This document shows, one piece after another, positions 1 through 5,489 of a DNA stretch of 5,489 nucleotides. Numbering within the stretch: the first letter of the stretch is position 1; each line of letters begins with the position of its first letter. The notes under the pieces are model-generated. The model worked only from the letters and a program-made list of their open reading frames with translations. It did not search any database and had not been told where the DNA came from. The position numbers were made by a program, and so were the translations under genes. The stretch comes from an uncultured Clostridia bacterium (GTDB lineage Bacteria > Bacillota > Clostridia > Lachnospirales > Lachnospiraceae). The DNA lies in NCBI GenBank assembly GCA_937888895.1, contig CALASV010000040.1, positions 1 through 5,489 on the forward strand. The letters run 5' to 3'.

Positions 1-2044
1 CTTTTTCAATTTCATCAAATAAAATAACAGAATAAGGTTTTCTTCGTACAGCTTCTGTCAACTGACCACCTTCTTCATAACCAACATATCCCGGAGGTGC
101 TCCAATCAGTCTAGATACCGAATATTTCTCCATATATTCACTCATATCAATACGAACCATATTTTGTTCGTTGTCAAACAATGCTTCTGCAAGTGATTTT
201 GCAAGTTCTGTTTTACCAACACCTGTAGGTCCGAGGAATAAGAAAGAGCCAATTGGTTTGGTTGGGTCTTTAATACCTGCTTTCGAACGTAAAATCGCTT
301 CTGCTACTTTTTGTACTGCTTCGTCCTGTCCAATGACACGTTGATGCAATTCTTTATCTAAATGTAATGTCTTATTTCTTTCACTTTCCGTTAATTTTGC
401 AATTGGAATACCAGTCCAACGAGAAACAATTTTCGCAATTTCTTCCTCATCTACATTCTCGTGAACTAATGTATGTCCTTCTGCTGCCACTTTTGCTTCT
501 TCGACTTCTAATTGTTTTCTTACTTCTGGCAATTTACCATACGTTAATTCTGCTGCCTTGTTCAAATCATAATTTCGTTCTGCCATTGCAATTTCCGCAT
601 TGATATCTTCTAATTGTTCTCTTAACTTCTGTACGCGTTCTACTGATGCTTTCTCGTTATCCCACTTTGCTTTCTGTCCTGCAAATTCCTCTCGAAGTTC
701 TGCAAGGTCTTTTTGTAAATTAGCTAAACGCTCTTTACTTAAACGGTCATCTTCTTTCTTTAAAGCAGCTTCTTCAATTTCCATCTGCATAATACGGCGT
801 TTAATATCATCTAATTCGGTTGGCATAGAATCTAACTCTGTTTTAATTAAAGCACACGCTTCATCTACTAAATCAATTGCCTTATCTGGCAAGAAACGGT
901 CCGAAATATAACGATTAGACAATGTGGCAGCAGATACTAATGCCCCATCATTGATTTTTACACCATGATATACTTCATAACGCTCTTTCAAACCACGAAG
1001 AATCGAAATCGTATCTTCTACTGTTGGCTCATTTACAAGCACTGGCTGAAATCTACGCTCTAGTGCAGCATCTTTTTCTACATACATACGATACTCATTT
1101 AATGTAGTCGCACCAATACAATGTAATTCCCCACGAGCTAACATTGGCTTTAACATATTTCCTGCATCCATGGAACCTTCAGTTTTACCTGCACCTACAA
1201 TGGTATGCAATTCATCAATAAATAAAATAATTTTTCCATCACTTTTCTTTACTTCTTCTAATACTGCTTTGAGTCGTTCTTCAAACTCACCACGATATTT
1301 TGCACCTGCTACTAACGCACCCATATCAAGTGCAAATAATGTTTTATCTTTTAATCCTTCTGGTACATCTCCTGCTACAATTCTCTGTGCTAAACCTTCT
1401 ACTACTGCTGTTTTACCAACACCAGGTTCACCAATTAATACAGGATTGTTCTTTGTCTTTCTTGATAAAATTCGAATGACATTACGAATTTCCGAATCTC
1501 TACCAATCACAGGGTCTAATTTTTGTGCTTTCGCACGTTCTACTAAATCATATCCATACTTTTCCAATGTATCATACGTAGCTTCTGGATTATCAGTTGT
1601 CACTCTCTGATTTCCTCTTACTTCTGACAACACTTTCAAAAAGCGTTCTCTATCAATACGAAAGTTTTTAAACAATTCTTTCAAATCTCTACTTGCATAT
1701 TTTAACAAACTTAAAAATAAATGTTCTACAGATACATAGGAATCACCCATCTGTTTTGCTTCATCTTCTGCATAAATTAATACTTTATTTAAATCATTTC
1801 CAACATAAACTTGACCACCAGATACTTTCGGACGTTTCTTTAACAGACCATTTAACTGTGCTAAAAATACTTCTGGTGAAATTTCCATCTTTTCAAAAAG
1901 TTTTGTAATTAAACTATCTTCTGTTGTCAGTAAACTGTATAGCAAATGTTCTGGCACTAACTCTTGGTGGCCATACTCATACGCCATCTTTTCACAATCC
2001 TGAACTGCTTGCATTGATTTTTGGGTAAATTTGTTAATGTTCAT
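1..2044 (-). CDS. clpB: ATP-dependent chaperone ClpB (Hsp100 disaggregase), 3' part missing
   Basis: ClpB is a hexameric cytoplasmic AAA+ machine that, with DnaK/DnaJ/GrpE, pulls polypeptides out of aggregates after heat stress. The visible 681 residues show the family order: an N-terminal Clp repeat domain (about 1-145), AAA-1 with Walker A GEPGVGKT (205-212), pore loop KYRG (249-252), Walker B LFIDE (274-278) and a putative arginine finger in ALERRF (327-332). A charged coiled-coil middle domain follows at about 400-525; this separates ClpB from ClpA and ClpX and fits the ClpB middle domain better than the shorter one of ClpC. AAA-2 follows with Walker A GPTGVGKT (605-612), pore loop GYVG (652-655) and Walker B ILFDE (674-678). 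The window edge cuts the gene right after Walker B; family members are about 860 residues, so roughly 180 are missing. The start is ATG at 2044-2042, seven bases after AGGAGG (2057-2052). It is transcribed from a CIRCE-overlapped promoter. No frameshift was seen. Family identity is firm. Confidence 0.97.
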   Translation of the reverse strand, partial: MNINKFTQKSMQAVQDCEKMAYEYGHQELVPEHLLYSLLTTEDSLITKLFEKMEISPEVFLAQLNGLLKKRPKVSGGQVYVGNDLNKVLIYAEDEAKQMGDSYVSVEHLFLSLLKYASRDLKELFKNFRIDRERFLKVLSEVRGNQRVTTDNPEATYDTLEKYGYDLVERAKAQKLDPVIGRDSEIRNVIRILSRKTKNNPVLIGEPGVGKTAVVEGLAQRIVAGDVPEGLKDKTLFALDMGALVAGAKYRGEFEERLKAVLEEVKKSDGKIILFIDELHTIVGAGKTEGSMDAGNMLKPMLARGELHCIGATTLNEYRMYVEKDAALERRFQPVLVNEPTVEDTISILRGLKERYEVYHGVKINDGALVSAATLSNRYISDRFLPDKAIDLVDEACALIKTELDSMPTELDDIKRRIMQMEIEEAALKKEDDRLSKERLANLQKDLAELREEFAGQKAKWDNEKASVERVQKLREQLEDINAEIAMAERNYDLNKAAELTYGKLPEVRKQLEVEEAKVAAEGHTLVHENVDEEEIAKIVSRWTGIPIAKLTESERNKTLHLDKELHQRVIGQDEAVQKVAEAILRSKAGIKDPTKPIGSFLFLGPTGVGKTELAKSLAEALFDNEQNMVRIDMSEYMEKYSVSRLIGAPPGYVGYEEGGQLTEAVRRKPYSVILFDEIEK

Positions 2045-2090
2045 AAGTCAGCCTCCTATTTTTCTCTTATTATTACCATTTTGTATCATT

Positions 2091-2112
2091 CAAAACAACT
2101 TAATTTGTTTTG
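2091..2112 (-). other. 5'-terminal stem-loop of the clpB mRNA
   Basis: CAAAACAA (2091-2098) and TTGTTTTG (2105-2112) form a perfect 8-bp inverted repeat around a 6-nt loop. The clpB -10 box predicts a transcript start at about 2114, so the hairpin would begin about two bases from the mRNA 5' end. No U-tract follows it in the clpB direction, so it is not a terminator. Stem-loops at the extreme 5' end are known to protect some bacterial mRNAs from decay; that role here is inference. The stem is AU-rich and only moderately stable. Confidence 0.5.
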
Positions 2113-2120
2113 CTAGTATC

Positions 2121-2149
2121 GTTATATCACTTTTTGTTAGCACTGTCAA
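2121..2149 (-). promoter_or_regulatory. Sigma-A promoter of clpB
   Basis: Read on the minus strand, TTGACA (2149-2144, perfect -35) is followed after 17 bases by TATAAC (2126-2121, one mismatch to the -10 consensus). A TG one base upstream of the -10 box makes it an extended -10. The predicted start is A at about 2114, giving a leader of about 70 nt before the clpB ATG. The -35 box lies inside the CIRCE operator, so bound HrcA would block RNA polymerase directly. No sigma-B or CtsR heptad-type element was noticed. Confidence 0.85.
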
Positions 2150-2163
2150 GAGGTGAGTGCTAA
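2137..2163. promoter_or_regulatory. CIRCE operator (HrcA binding site)
   Basis: TTAGCACTG (2137-2145), nine bases of spacer, then GAGTGCTAA (2155-2163). This is the classic CIRCE arrangement of 9-bp arms around a 9-bp spacer. The right arm is a perfect consensus; the left arm has a single change at its innermost base (G instead of C), so 8 of 9 pairs are symmetric. CIRCE is bound by the heat-labile repressor HrcA, which is kept active by GroEL, and it normally controls groESL and dnaK operons. Here it overlaps the clpB -35 box, so clpB belongs to the HrcA regulon of this organism. Confidence 0.95.
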
Positions 2164-2181
2164 TTTTTAAAACGATTTCCA

Positions 2182-2209
2182 TTGAAAATTATAATTATTA
2201 TGATATAAT
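2182..2209 (+). promoter_or_regulatory. Extended -10 promoter of the LytTR/GHKL operon
   Basis: TTGAAA (2182-2187) is followed after 16 bases by a perfect TATAAT (2204-2209), with TG at 2201-2202 giving an extended -10. The expected start is at about 2214-2217, leaving a leader of about 92-95 nt before the regulator ATG. It is back-to-back with the clpB promoter, with about 32 bp between the two -35 boxes. CIRCE ends 18 bp before this -35 box, so HrcA would not directly cover it. The spacer contains the palindrome AATTATAATT (2187-2196), which may be just AT-rich background. Confidence 0.75.
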
Positions 2210-2218
2210 AAAGACTGC

Positions 2219-2231
2219 CACGCGAAGCGTG
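2219..2231 (+). other. GC-rich inverted repeat at the predicted 5' end of the operon mRNA
   Basis: CACGC (2219-2223), loop GAA, GCGTG (2227-2231). It is a perfect 5-bp inverted repeat and a conspicuous GC patch in otherwise AT-rich intergenic DNA. It lies a few bases downstream of the predicted transcript start. It could be a short 5' stem-loop in the mRNA or a DNA operator placed to block promoter clearance. It is too far from the start codon (about 77 bases) to mask the ribosome site by itself. Confidence 0.45.
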
Positions 2232-2294
2232 TGTAGATAACAATCATAATAAAAAAGTATAACTATTTTCTAAAAAAGGAGTTTTTCTCTTTTT

Positions 2295-2305
2295 AAGGTG
2301 GTGAT
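2295..2305 (+). promoter_or_regulatory. Extended Shine-Dalgarno of the response regulator
   Basis: AAGGTGGTGAT matches the complement of the 16S rRNA 3' end (AAGGAGGTGAT) at 10 of 11 positions, and its GGTGG core ends seven bases before the ATG at 2309. This fixes the start. An ATG at 2304 lies in another frame and reaches a stop after two codons. A second purine-rich run (AAAGGAG, 2275-2281) has no start codon at a usable distance. Confidence 0.8.
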
Positions 2306-2308
2306 GTT

Positions 2309-3007
2309 ATGAAAATCGCAATATGTGAAGATGAACTATTATTTCAGCAAAAACTAAAATCAGGTATAGAAAGTTTTTTTGCCGAAAAGAAAATCGAAAC
2401 AAAGTTCGATTGTTTTGTGAATGGTGACGAATTTATAAATAACTTAAAAAATGAATACAATATTATTTTTCTTGATATAAATCTTGGTACAAAAATTGAT
2501 GGAATGGATATTGCAGAACAACTTCGAAACATAAATATCTCCTCTCCTATCATTTTTGTTACAAGTTTTGAAAACCGTGCTATTGACGGATATGATGTTG
2601 ATGCTTATGGATTTGTAGTAAAAAAGAACCTTGACGAAAAACTTCCCAAAGTCCTAACAAAGCTTTGGAAGGACAACTTTTATCGTCCTACCATTCTGAT
2701 TCAAGGCAAAGAAGATACAGAAATAATAAATCTCAACCATATTATTTCTGTTCAGTCACAAAACCGTTCCACTATTATTAAAACTGACACCGAAGAATTG
2801 ACTGATATTCGTCCTATTGGTAAATTTATAGAGCTTCTTAGTGATGATTTTGTTGAGGTACATAAAGCAGTATTTGTTAACCTCTCTAAAATCAAACGTA
2901 TCAATCATGATACAGTTACTATGTGTGATGAAAGCACTGTACCATTAAGCAGAAGAAATCGCAAAAGCGTTATGTGTGCTGTAATGAAACGGATAGGTGA
3001 AAAATGA
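2309..3007 (+). CDS. LytTR-family two-component response regulator
   Basis: This 232-residue cytoplasmic protein has a receiver domain (about 1-120) and a LytTR DNA-binding domain (about 126-230), the domain order and size of AgrA/LytR/ComE-type regulators. In the receiver, E7 and D8 form the acidic pocket, D56 in IIFLDINL is the expected phosphate acceptor, T85 in IFVTS is the switch residue and K105 is the conserved lysine. The usual Lys-Pro after beta-5 is Lys-Lys here. The second domain carries LytTR marks: a central EVHKAVFVNLSKI stretch (183-195) and VPLSRR near the end (211-216). LytTR proteins bind pairs of about 9-bp direct repeats roughly two helical turns apart. The gene is first in its operon and overlaps the kinase gene by ATGA, indicating translational coupling and a cognate pair. 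The target genes are unknown; a candidate site lies downstream of the kinase. Family is certain; no specific gene name is justified. Confidence 0.95.
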   Translation: MKIAICEDELLFQQKLKSGIESFFAEKKIETKFDCFVNGDEFINNLKNEYNIIFLDINLGTKIDGMDIAEQLRNINISSPIIFVTSFENRAIDGYDVDAYGFVVKKNLDEKLPKVLTKLWKDNFYRPTILIQGKEDTEIINLNHIISVQSQNRSTIIKTDTEELTDIRPIGKFIELLSDDFVEVHKAVFVNLSKIKRINHDTVTMCDESTVPLSRRNRKSVMCAVMKRIGEK

Positions 3008-4854
3008 GAACTCTGTTTAAAAACTATACACTATCTATTTTTTTGGTTTTTGTAATAGTACTAACGAACTTTTTTGTATATTACACATCAGTCTGCAATT
3101 CGAACATACTGCAAAGCAAAGATATATATGGTAAAGTAAGTTCTGTAAGTTTATCATCGATACATTATCGAAAAAAACTTATTATGAATTTAAGTGACAA
3201 TAATAAAAAGGACATGGAACAAATGTTAGAAGAAATTGCTCTCCTTAAAGATTACTCTATCGCTGTTGACTATATGCAAAATGATAACAAATCAGCCCTA
3301 TTAAAGTGGGAAGAACTTTCTTTTGACGAACGTAAAACCTATGCCGAAACGCTTTATCAGGAGTGTAAAAATAAATATTCCTCAAAAATAGGACAGCTTT
3401 CTAATCTTATTGAGGAAGATATTGCTGACCTTGAAAAAACAATATCTTATCTCCGATATCTCAATAATTATCACGATTATATAAGAAATATTGAAACAAA
3501 TTCAGAATTTTTATTAGACATTTCTATTTATCAAAATGACAATAAAATTATAGACAATATTATAAAAACAAGGAAAGATTTTTACGGACTTTCAAGAATC
3601 GTATTAACTCCCGTAATTGAGGATGGATATATTACTTTTCTTAATTTCAGAATAACAGATTTTTTCGCTGTTCTTATTGCGTTATTATCTCTTACAACAA
3701 TAAAAAGCGAAAAAATATATCGTCAGAAAATCCTTCTTACACCGATATTAATTACCATTATCAGCACATTGATAATGTATCTCGGAAATTTTATACTGAC
3801 TGACCGATTTATAGGAATGCCACAAATGACAGTTGCGATACAGTCTATGGAAAGTTTTAAAAGTTGTCCGTACATAATAAATGCTGGCTTTTTAGCTATC
3901 AGCACATCCATTGCAAAAACACTTGGTTGCCTCATTGTACTACTTATATCCATACTAATCCTTTCCGTAAAAGGAAAGAAAAAAGCATTGGTATTGTTTT
4001 TTGTGAGCGTTATCATTTTTGTCGAAGTATTTTTTGCTATCAATGATTTTTCTGATGTTCTAAGGGAGATAAACTTACTTTCACTTTTTAGCTTTGAACG
4101 TTTTTTTATACGCTATATGAACATTAAAATTTTCGGCATCACTATTTCAAGACTACCTATTTTTGTTGTTTTTGTATGGATTGTTTTCGTTTTTATAGCA
4201 GTAATTTCAGTACGAAGTATTTCAAAACGTATAGAAGAACTTACAAGAGAAACCGAGCAAGAATACTACAATGAAATCAACCGCCGTTATCTCGAAAGCA
4301 AAAAAATACATCACGATATCAATAATCATCTACTTGCAATAAACACTCTGATTGAAACAGGCAATGTAGAACAAGCAAAGCGTTATATATTCGAGGTATC
4401 GGAGCAACTCGACCTTATCACTATGCCTATAAAAACAGGACGTGATGTACTTGATGCATTGCTGTTTAAAAAAACAGAACAAGCAACAAAAAAAGGGGTA
4501 AATATTGTCTTCGAAATAAACTCTCCTTTACACAATTTCAGTATCTCTGACTACGATTTATGCACAATATTCGGAAATATACTTGATAACGCACTAGAAG
4601 CAGTAAACTATGGCGACAAGATTTTCGTCAGCATAGGAAAACAACACGATATGTTTTATATTTCCTGTGAAAATGCCTTTCACAGAGAGCTGAAGCGAAA
4701 AGGAGAAAAAATACTTTCTACGAAAAAGGATTTCGGCTCTCATGGGTTCGGACTTACACGAATAAAAGATATTGCAAAACACTATGATGGTGATGTGAAT
4801 ATTACCACTGTAAACGGAGTATTCCGAATTGAAATACTTATAAATTTACTTTGA
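3004..4854 (+). CDS. GHKL-type sensor histidine kinase with large ectodomain and about six membrane segments
   Basis: This 616-residue membrane kinase is the likely partner of the preceding LytTR regulator. Segments seen by hydrophobicity: TM1 about 8-28; a long, charged, probably extracytoplasmic region about 30-215, helical and lysine/glutamate rich; then hydrophobic stretches at about 217-233, 243-264, 291-321, 327-347 and 384-404. A charged linker (about 405-432) leads to the H-box HHDINNHL (436-443). By alignment with the RHDxxN motif of AgrC/CitA-type kinases, H437 is the expected phosphorylated histidine. The ATPase has an N-box FGNILDNALEA (523-533) and a G-box around HGFGL (580-584). 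This is the AgrC/NatK-like GHKL class, not the HisKA class. The start ATG overlaps the regulator stop. The sensor region (one TM, about 190-residue ectodomain, then a TM bundle) resembles an ABC-2 permease half rather than a usual ligand-sensing domain; this is inference. The stop codon lies inside the first copy of a 14-bp direct repeat. The signal is unknown. Confidence 0.93.
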   Translation: MRTLFKNYTLSIFLVFVIVLTNFFVYYTSVCNSNILQSKDIYGKVSSVSLSSIHYRKKLIMNLSDNNKKDMEQMLEEIALLKDYSIAVDYMQNDNKSALLKWEELSFDERKTYAETLYQECKNKYSSKIGQLSNLIEEDIADLEKTISYLRYLNNYHDYIRNIETNSEFLLDISIYQNDNKIIDNIIKTRKDFYGLSRIVLTPVIEDGYITFLNFRITDFFAVLIALLSLTTIKSEKIYRQKILLTPILITIISTLIMYLGNFILTDRFIGMPQMTVAIQSMESFKSCPYIINAGFLAISTSIAKTLGCLIVLLISILILSVKGKKKALVLFFVSVIIFVEVFFAINDFSDVLREINLLSLFSFERFFIRYMNIKIFGITISRLPIFVVFVWIVFVFIAVISVRSISKRIEELTRETEQEYYNEINRRYLESKKIHHDINNHLLAINTLIETGNVEQAKRYIFEVSEQLDLITMPIKTGRDVLDALLFKKTEQATKKGVNIVFEINSPLHNFSISDYDLCTIFGNILDNALEAVNYGDKIFVSIGKQHDMFYISCENAFHRELKRKGEKILSTKKDFGSHGFGLTRIKDIAKHYDGDVNITTVNGVFRIEILINLL

Positions 4855-4886
4855 CCACTTCTGCAGAAATAATGACCACTTCTGCA
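4852..4886. repeat. Two perfect 14-bp direct repeats, 21-bp period (candidate LytTR operator)
   Basis: TGACCACTTCTGCA occurs at 4852-4865 and again at 4873-4886 with no mismatch, separated by 7 bp. The first copy contains the kinase TGA stop. The 21-bp period equals two DNA turns and matches the known layout of LytTR sites (9-bp repeats with about 12 bp between). The pair lies 8-42 bp upstream of a possible -35 box for the lipoprotein gene, where an activator could contact polymerase. The bases fit the published LytTR consensus only partly, so the operator role is inferred from geometry and context. Confidence 0.6.
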
Positions 4887-4902
4887 AAAGTGGTTGTTTT
4901 TT
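4874..4902 (+). terminator. Intrinsic terminator after the kinase gene
   Basis: ACCACTT (4875-4881), six-base loop, AAGTGGT (4888-4894) is a perfect 7-bp stem, extended by a G-U pair at 4874/4895. It is followed by G and six T (4897-4902). It starts about 20 bases after the kinase stop and should end the regulator-kinase transcript. The left arm is part of the second direct repeat. The first repeat (4855-4861) could compete for the same right arm with a much longer loop. Confidence 0.82.
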
Positions 4903-4921
4903 ATGTTTAACCTGTTAGAAT
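4894..4921 (+). promoter_or_regulatory. Possible weak promoter of the lipoprotein gene
   Basis: TAGAAT (4916-4921, one mismatch to TATAAT) is preceded by TG at 4913-4914, an extended -10. The best -35 at 16 bases spacing is TTGTTT (4894-4899), which matches only three of six positions and overlaps the terminator. A poor -35 with a good extended -10 is the usual form of an activator-dependent promoter. The predicted start at about 4928 would give a leader of some 23 nt. Readthrough from the kinase is the alternative source of transcript. Confidence 0.4.
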
Positions 4922-4950
4922 AAAGCCAATCAAACGAAAGGAGCTTTTTT

Positions 4951-5489
4951 ATGAAGAAAATAATTTCAACCTTCGCCGTAGCCTGTATCGCTTTTACTCT
5001 TACAGGTTGTAACAATAAGATTCCTATGGAGGATTGTCTAAATACTAACATTGGTACAACAAATTATAATCAAATAATGAAAACAGAAAACGGCTACTAT
5101 TATAATGCTGCTAATTTTAAAAATATGTCTCTTAAGTATCATGATAATACAACAGGTAATGATATCTATCTTTGTGCCAAACCGGAATGCACCCATGATG
5201 GAGATAAATTTTGCACTGCAACAAGGGAAGACTTTGATGTACAATATACGGGAATGTATGGCAATAACATCTATATCTCTGTTAACGAAGTGGACGGAAA
5301 ACAAGTATATTGTAAACTTTTAAAAGCTTCCCTAGACGGAACAGAGCTTACTGAAATTTGTACATTTATTCAAACAAGTGACTCGGCACGAGGTATTGGA
5401 CAAATCAATGAAGATAGTCGTGCTATGATTTTGCACAAAGGATATGCATTTATTCCATATCGCCTTATCACTCATGAAACAGCATTTCG
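4951..5489 (+). CDS. Putative lipoprotein with a Cys-x4-Cys-x-His-x5-Cys motif, 3' part missing
   Basis: The reading frame stays open to the window edge, giving 179 residues. The start ATG follows AAAGGAG (4937-4943) by seven bases. Residues 1-19 form a lipoprotein signal peptide: lysines at 2-3, a hydrophobic core and the lipobox LTGC with C20 as the lipidated cysteine. The mature protein should therefore be anchored on the outer face of the membrane. Downstream is the motif YLCAKPECTHDGDKFC (73-88), with C75, C80, H82 and C88, then strands with aromatic residues and glycines (GYYY, GMYGNNIYIS) that suggest a beta-propeller-like repeat fold. I recall similar LCxKPxCxH lipoproteins in gut clostridia, often of propeller or DUF5050-like type, but cannot confirm this here. 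No enzymatic function can be assigned. The gene lies 96 bp after the kinase in the same direction, separated by a terminator and the direct-repeat element. It may be a target of the regulator or part of the sensing complex. Confidence 0.85.
   Translation, partial: MKKIISTFAVACIAFTLTGCNNKIPMEDCLNTNIGTTNYNQIMKTENGYYYNAANFKNMSLKYHDNTTGNDIYLCAKPECTHDGDKFCTATREDFDVQYTGMYGNNIYISVNEVDGKQVYCKLLKASLDGTELTEICTFIQTSDSARGIGQINEDSRAMILHKGYAFIPYRLITHETAF

Noticed and set aside
367..1908. Plus-strand open frames of 71-146 codons inside the clpB region
   Set aside because: They are antisense shadows of clpB, whose continuous reading frame shows every ClpB motif; the shadows have low-complexity Ser/Leu-rich products and no convincing ribosome sites.
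2233..2243. GATAACAAT, resembling part of the lac operator
   Set aside because: It is a short chance match with no symmetric partner half-site.
2164..2308. A LytTR direct-repeat site for autoregulation of the operon
   Set aside because: I looked for the 14-mer found downstream and for 21-bp spaced repeats here and saw none that was convincing.
2045..2308. Riboswitch, attenuator or leader peptide in either divergent leader
   Set aside because: The leaders are short, contain only small hairpins, and show no terminator/antiterminator pair, riboswitch core or usable small open frame.
3723..4046. Open frames on both strands within the kinase membrane region
   Set aside because: They are alternative-frame shadows in hydrophobic, AT-rich coding sequence of the kinase.
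4852..4902. CRISPR or mobile-element end
   Set aside because: There are only two short direct repeats with a 7-bp spacer, no transposase or cas gene, and the inverted arm is explained by the terminator.
4782..5304. Minus-strand open frames covering the lipoprotein start and the repeat element
   Set aside because: They run antisense across the terminator and a well-formed lipoprotein signal peptide; one repeats YFCRSG only because the direct repeat is translated twice.

Overview
The window is AT-rich DNA with canonical AGGAGG-type ribosome binding sites, consensus sigma-A (housekeeping) promoters, a CIRCE heat-shock operator and a LytTR/GHKL two-component system. This points to a low-GC Gram-positive bacterium. 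The style of the ClpB protein and of the kinase and lipoprotein genes suggests an anaerobic gut-type Clostridia member, probably Lachnospiraceae, but that family assignment is inference.

Layout: (1) 1-2044, minus strand: the first 681 codons of clpB, the Hsp100 disaggregase, cut by the window edge just after the second Walker B motif. (2) 2045-2308: a divergent intergenic region. It holds the clpB promoter, whose -35 box lies inside a near-perfect CIRCE (HrcA operator), and back-to-back with it an extended -10 promoter reading right. A small inverted repeat lies at the predicted 5' end of each divergent transcript. (3) 2309-4854, plus strand: a response regulator (receiver plus LytTR DNA-binding domain) and a histidine kinase (large ectodomain, about six membrane segments, GHKL ATPase), overlapping by ATGA and so translationally coupled. 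(4) 4852-4902: a compact element with two perfect 14-bp direct repeats 21 bp apart and an inverted third copy that forms an intrinsic terminator with its neighbour. (5) 4951-5489, plus strand: the start of a lipoprotein gene with a Cys/His-containing motif, cut by the window edge.

How the parts may work together: clpB is an ordinary stress-chaperone locus under HrcA control. The right-hand part looks like a self-contained envelope-sensing module, in which a membrane kinase passes a signal to a LytTR regulator. The direct repeats between the kinase and the lipoprotein gene have the centre-to-centre spacing that LytTR dimers recognise and lie just upstream of a possible lipoprotein promoter. 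The lipoprotein is therefore a plausible target of, or partner to, the regulator. The repeat element and the permease-like sensor region of the kinase are the most interesting things here.
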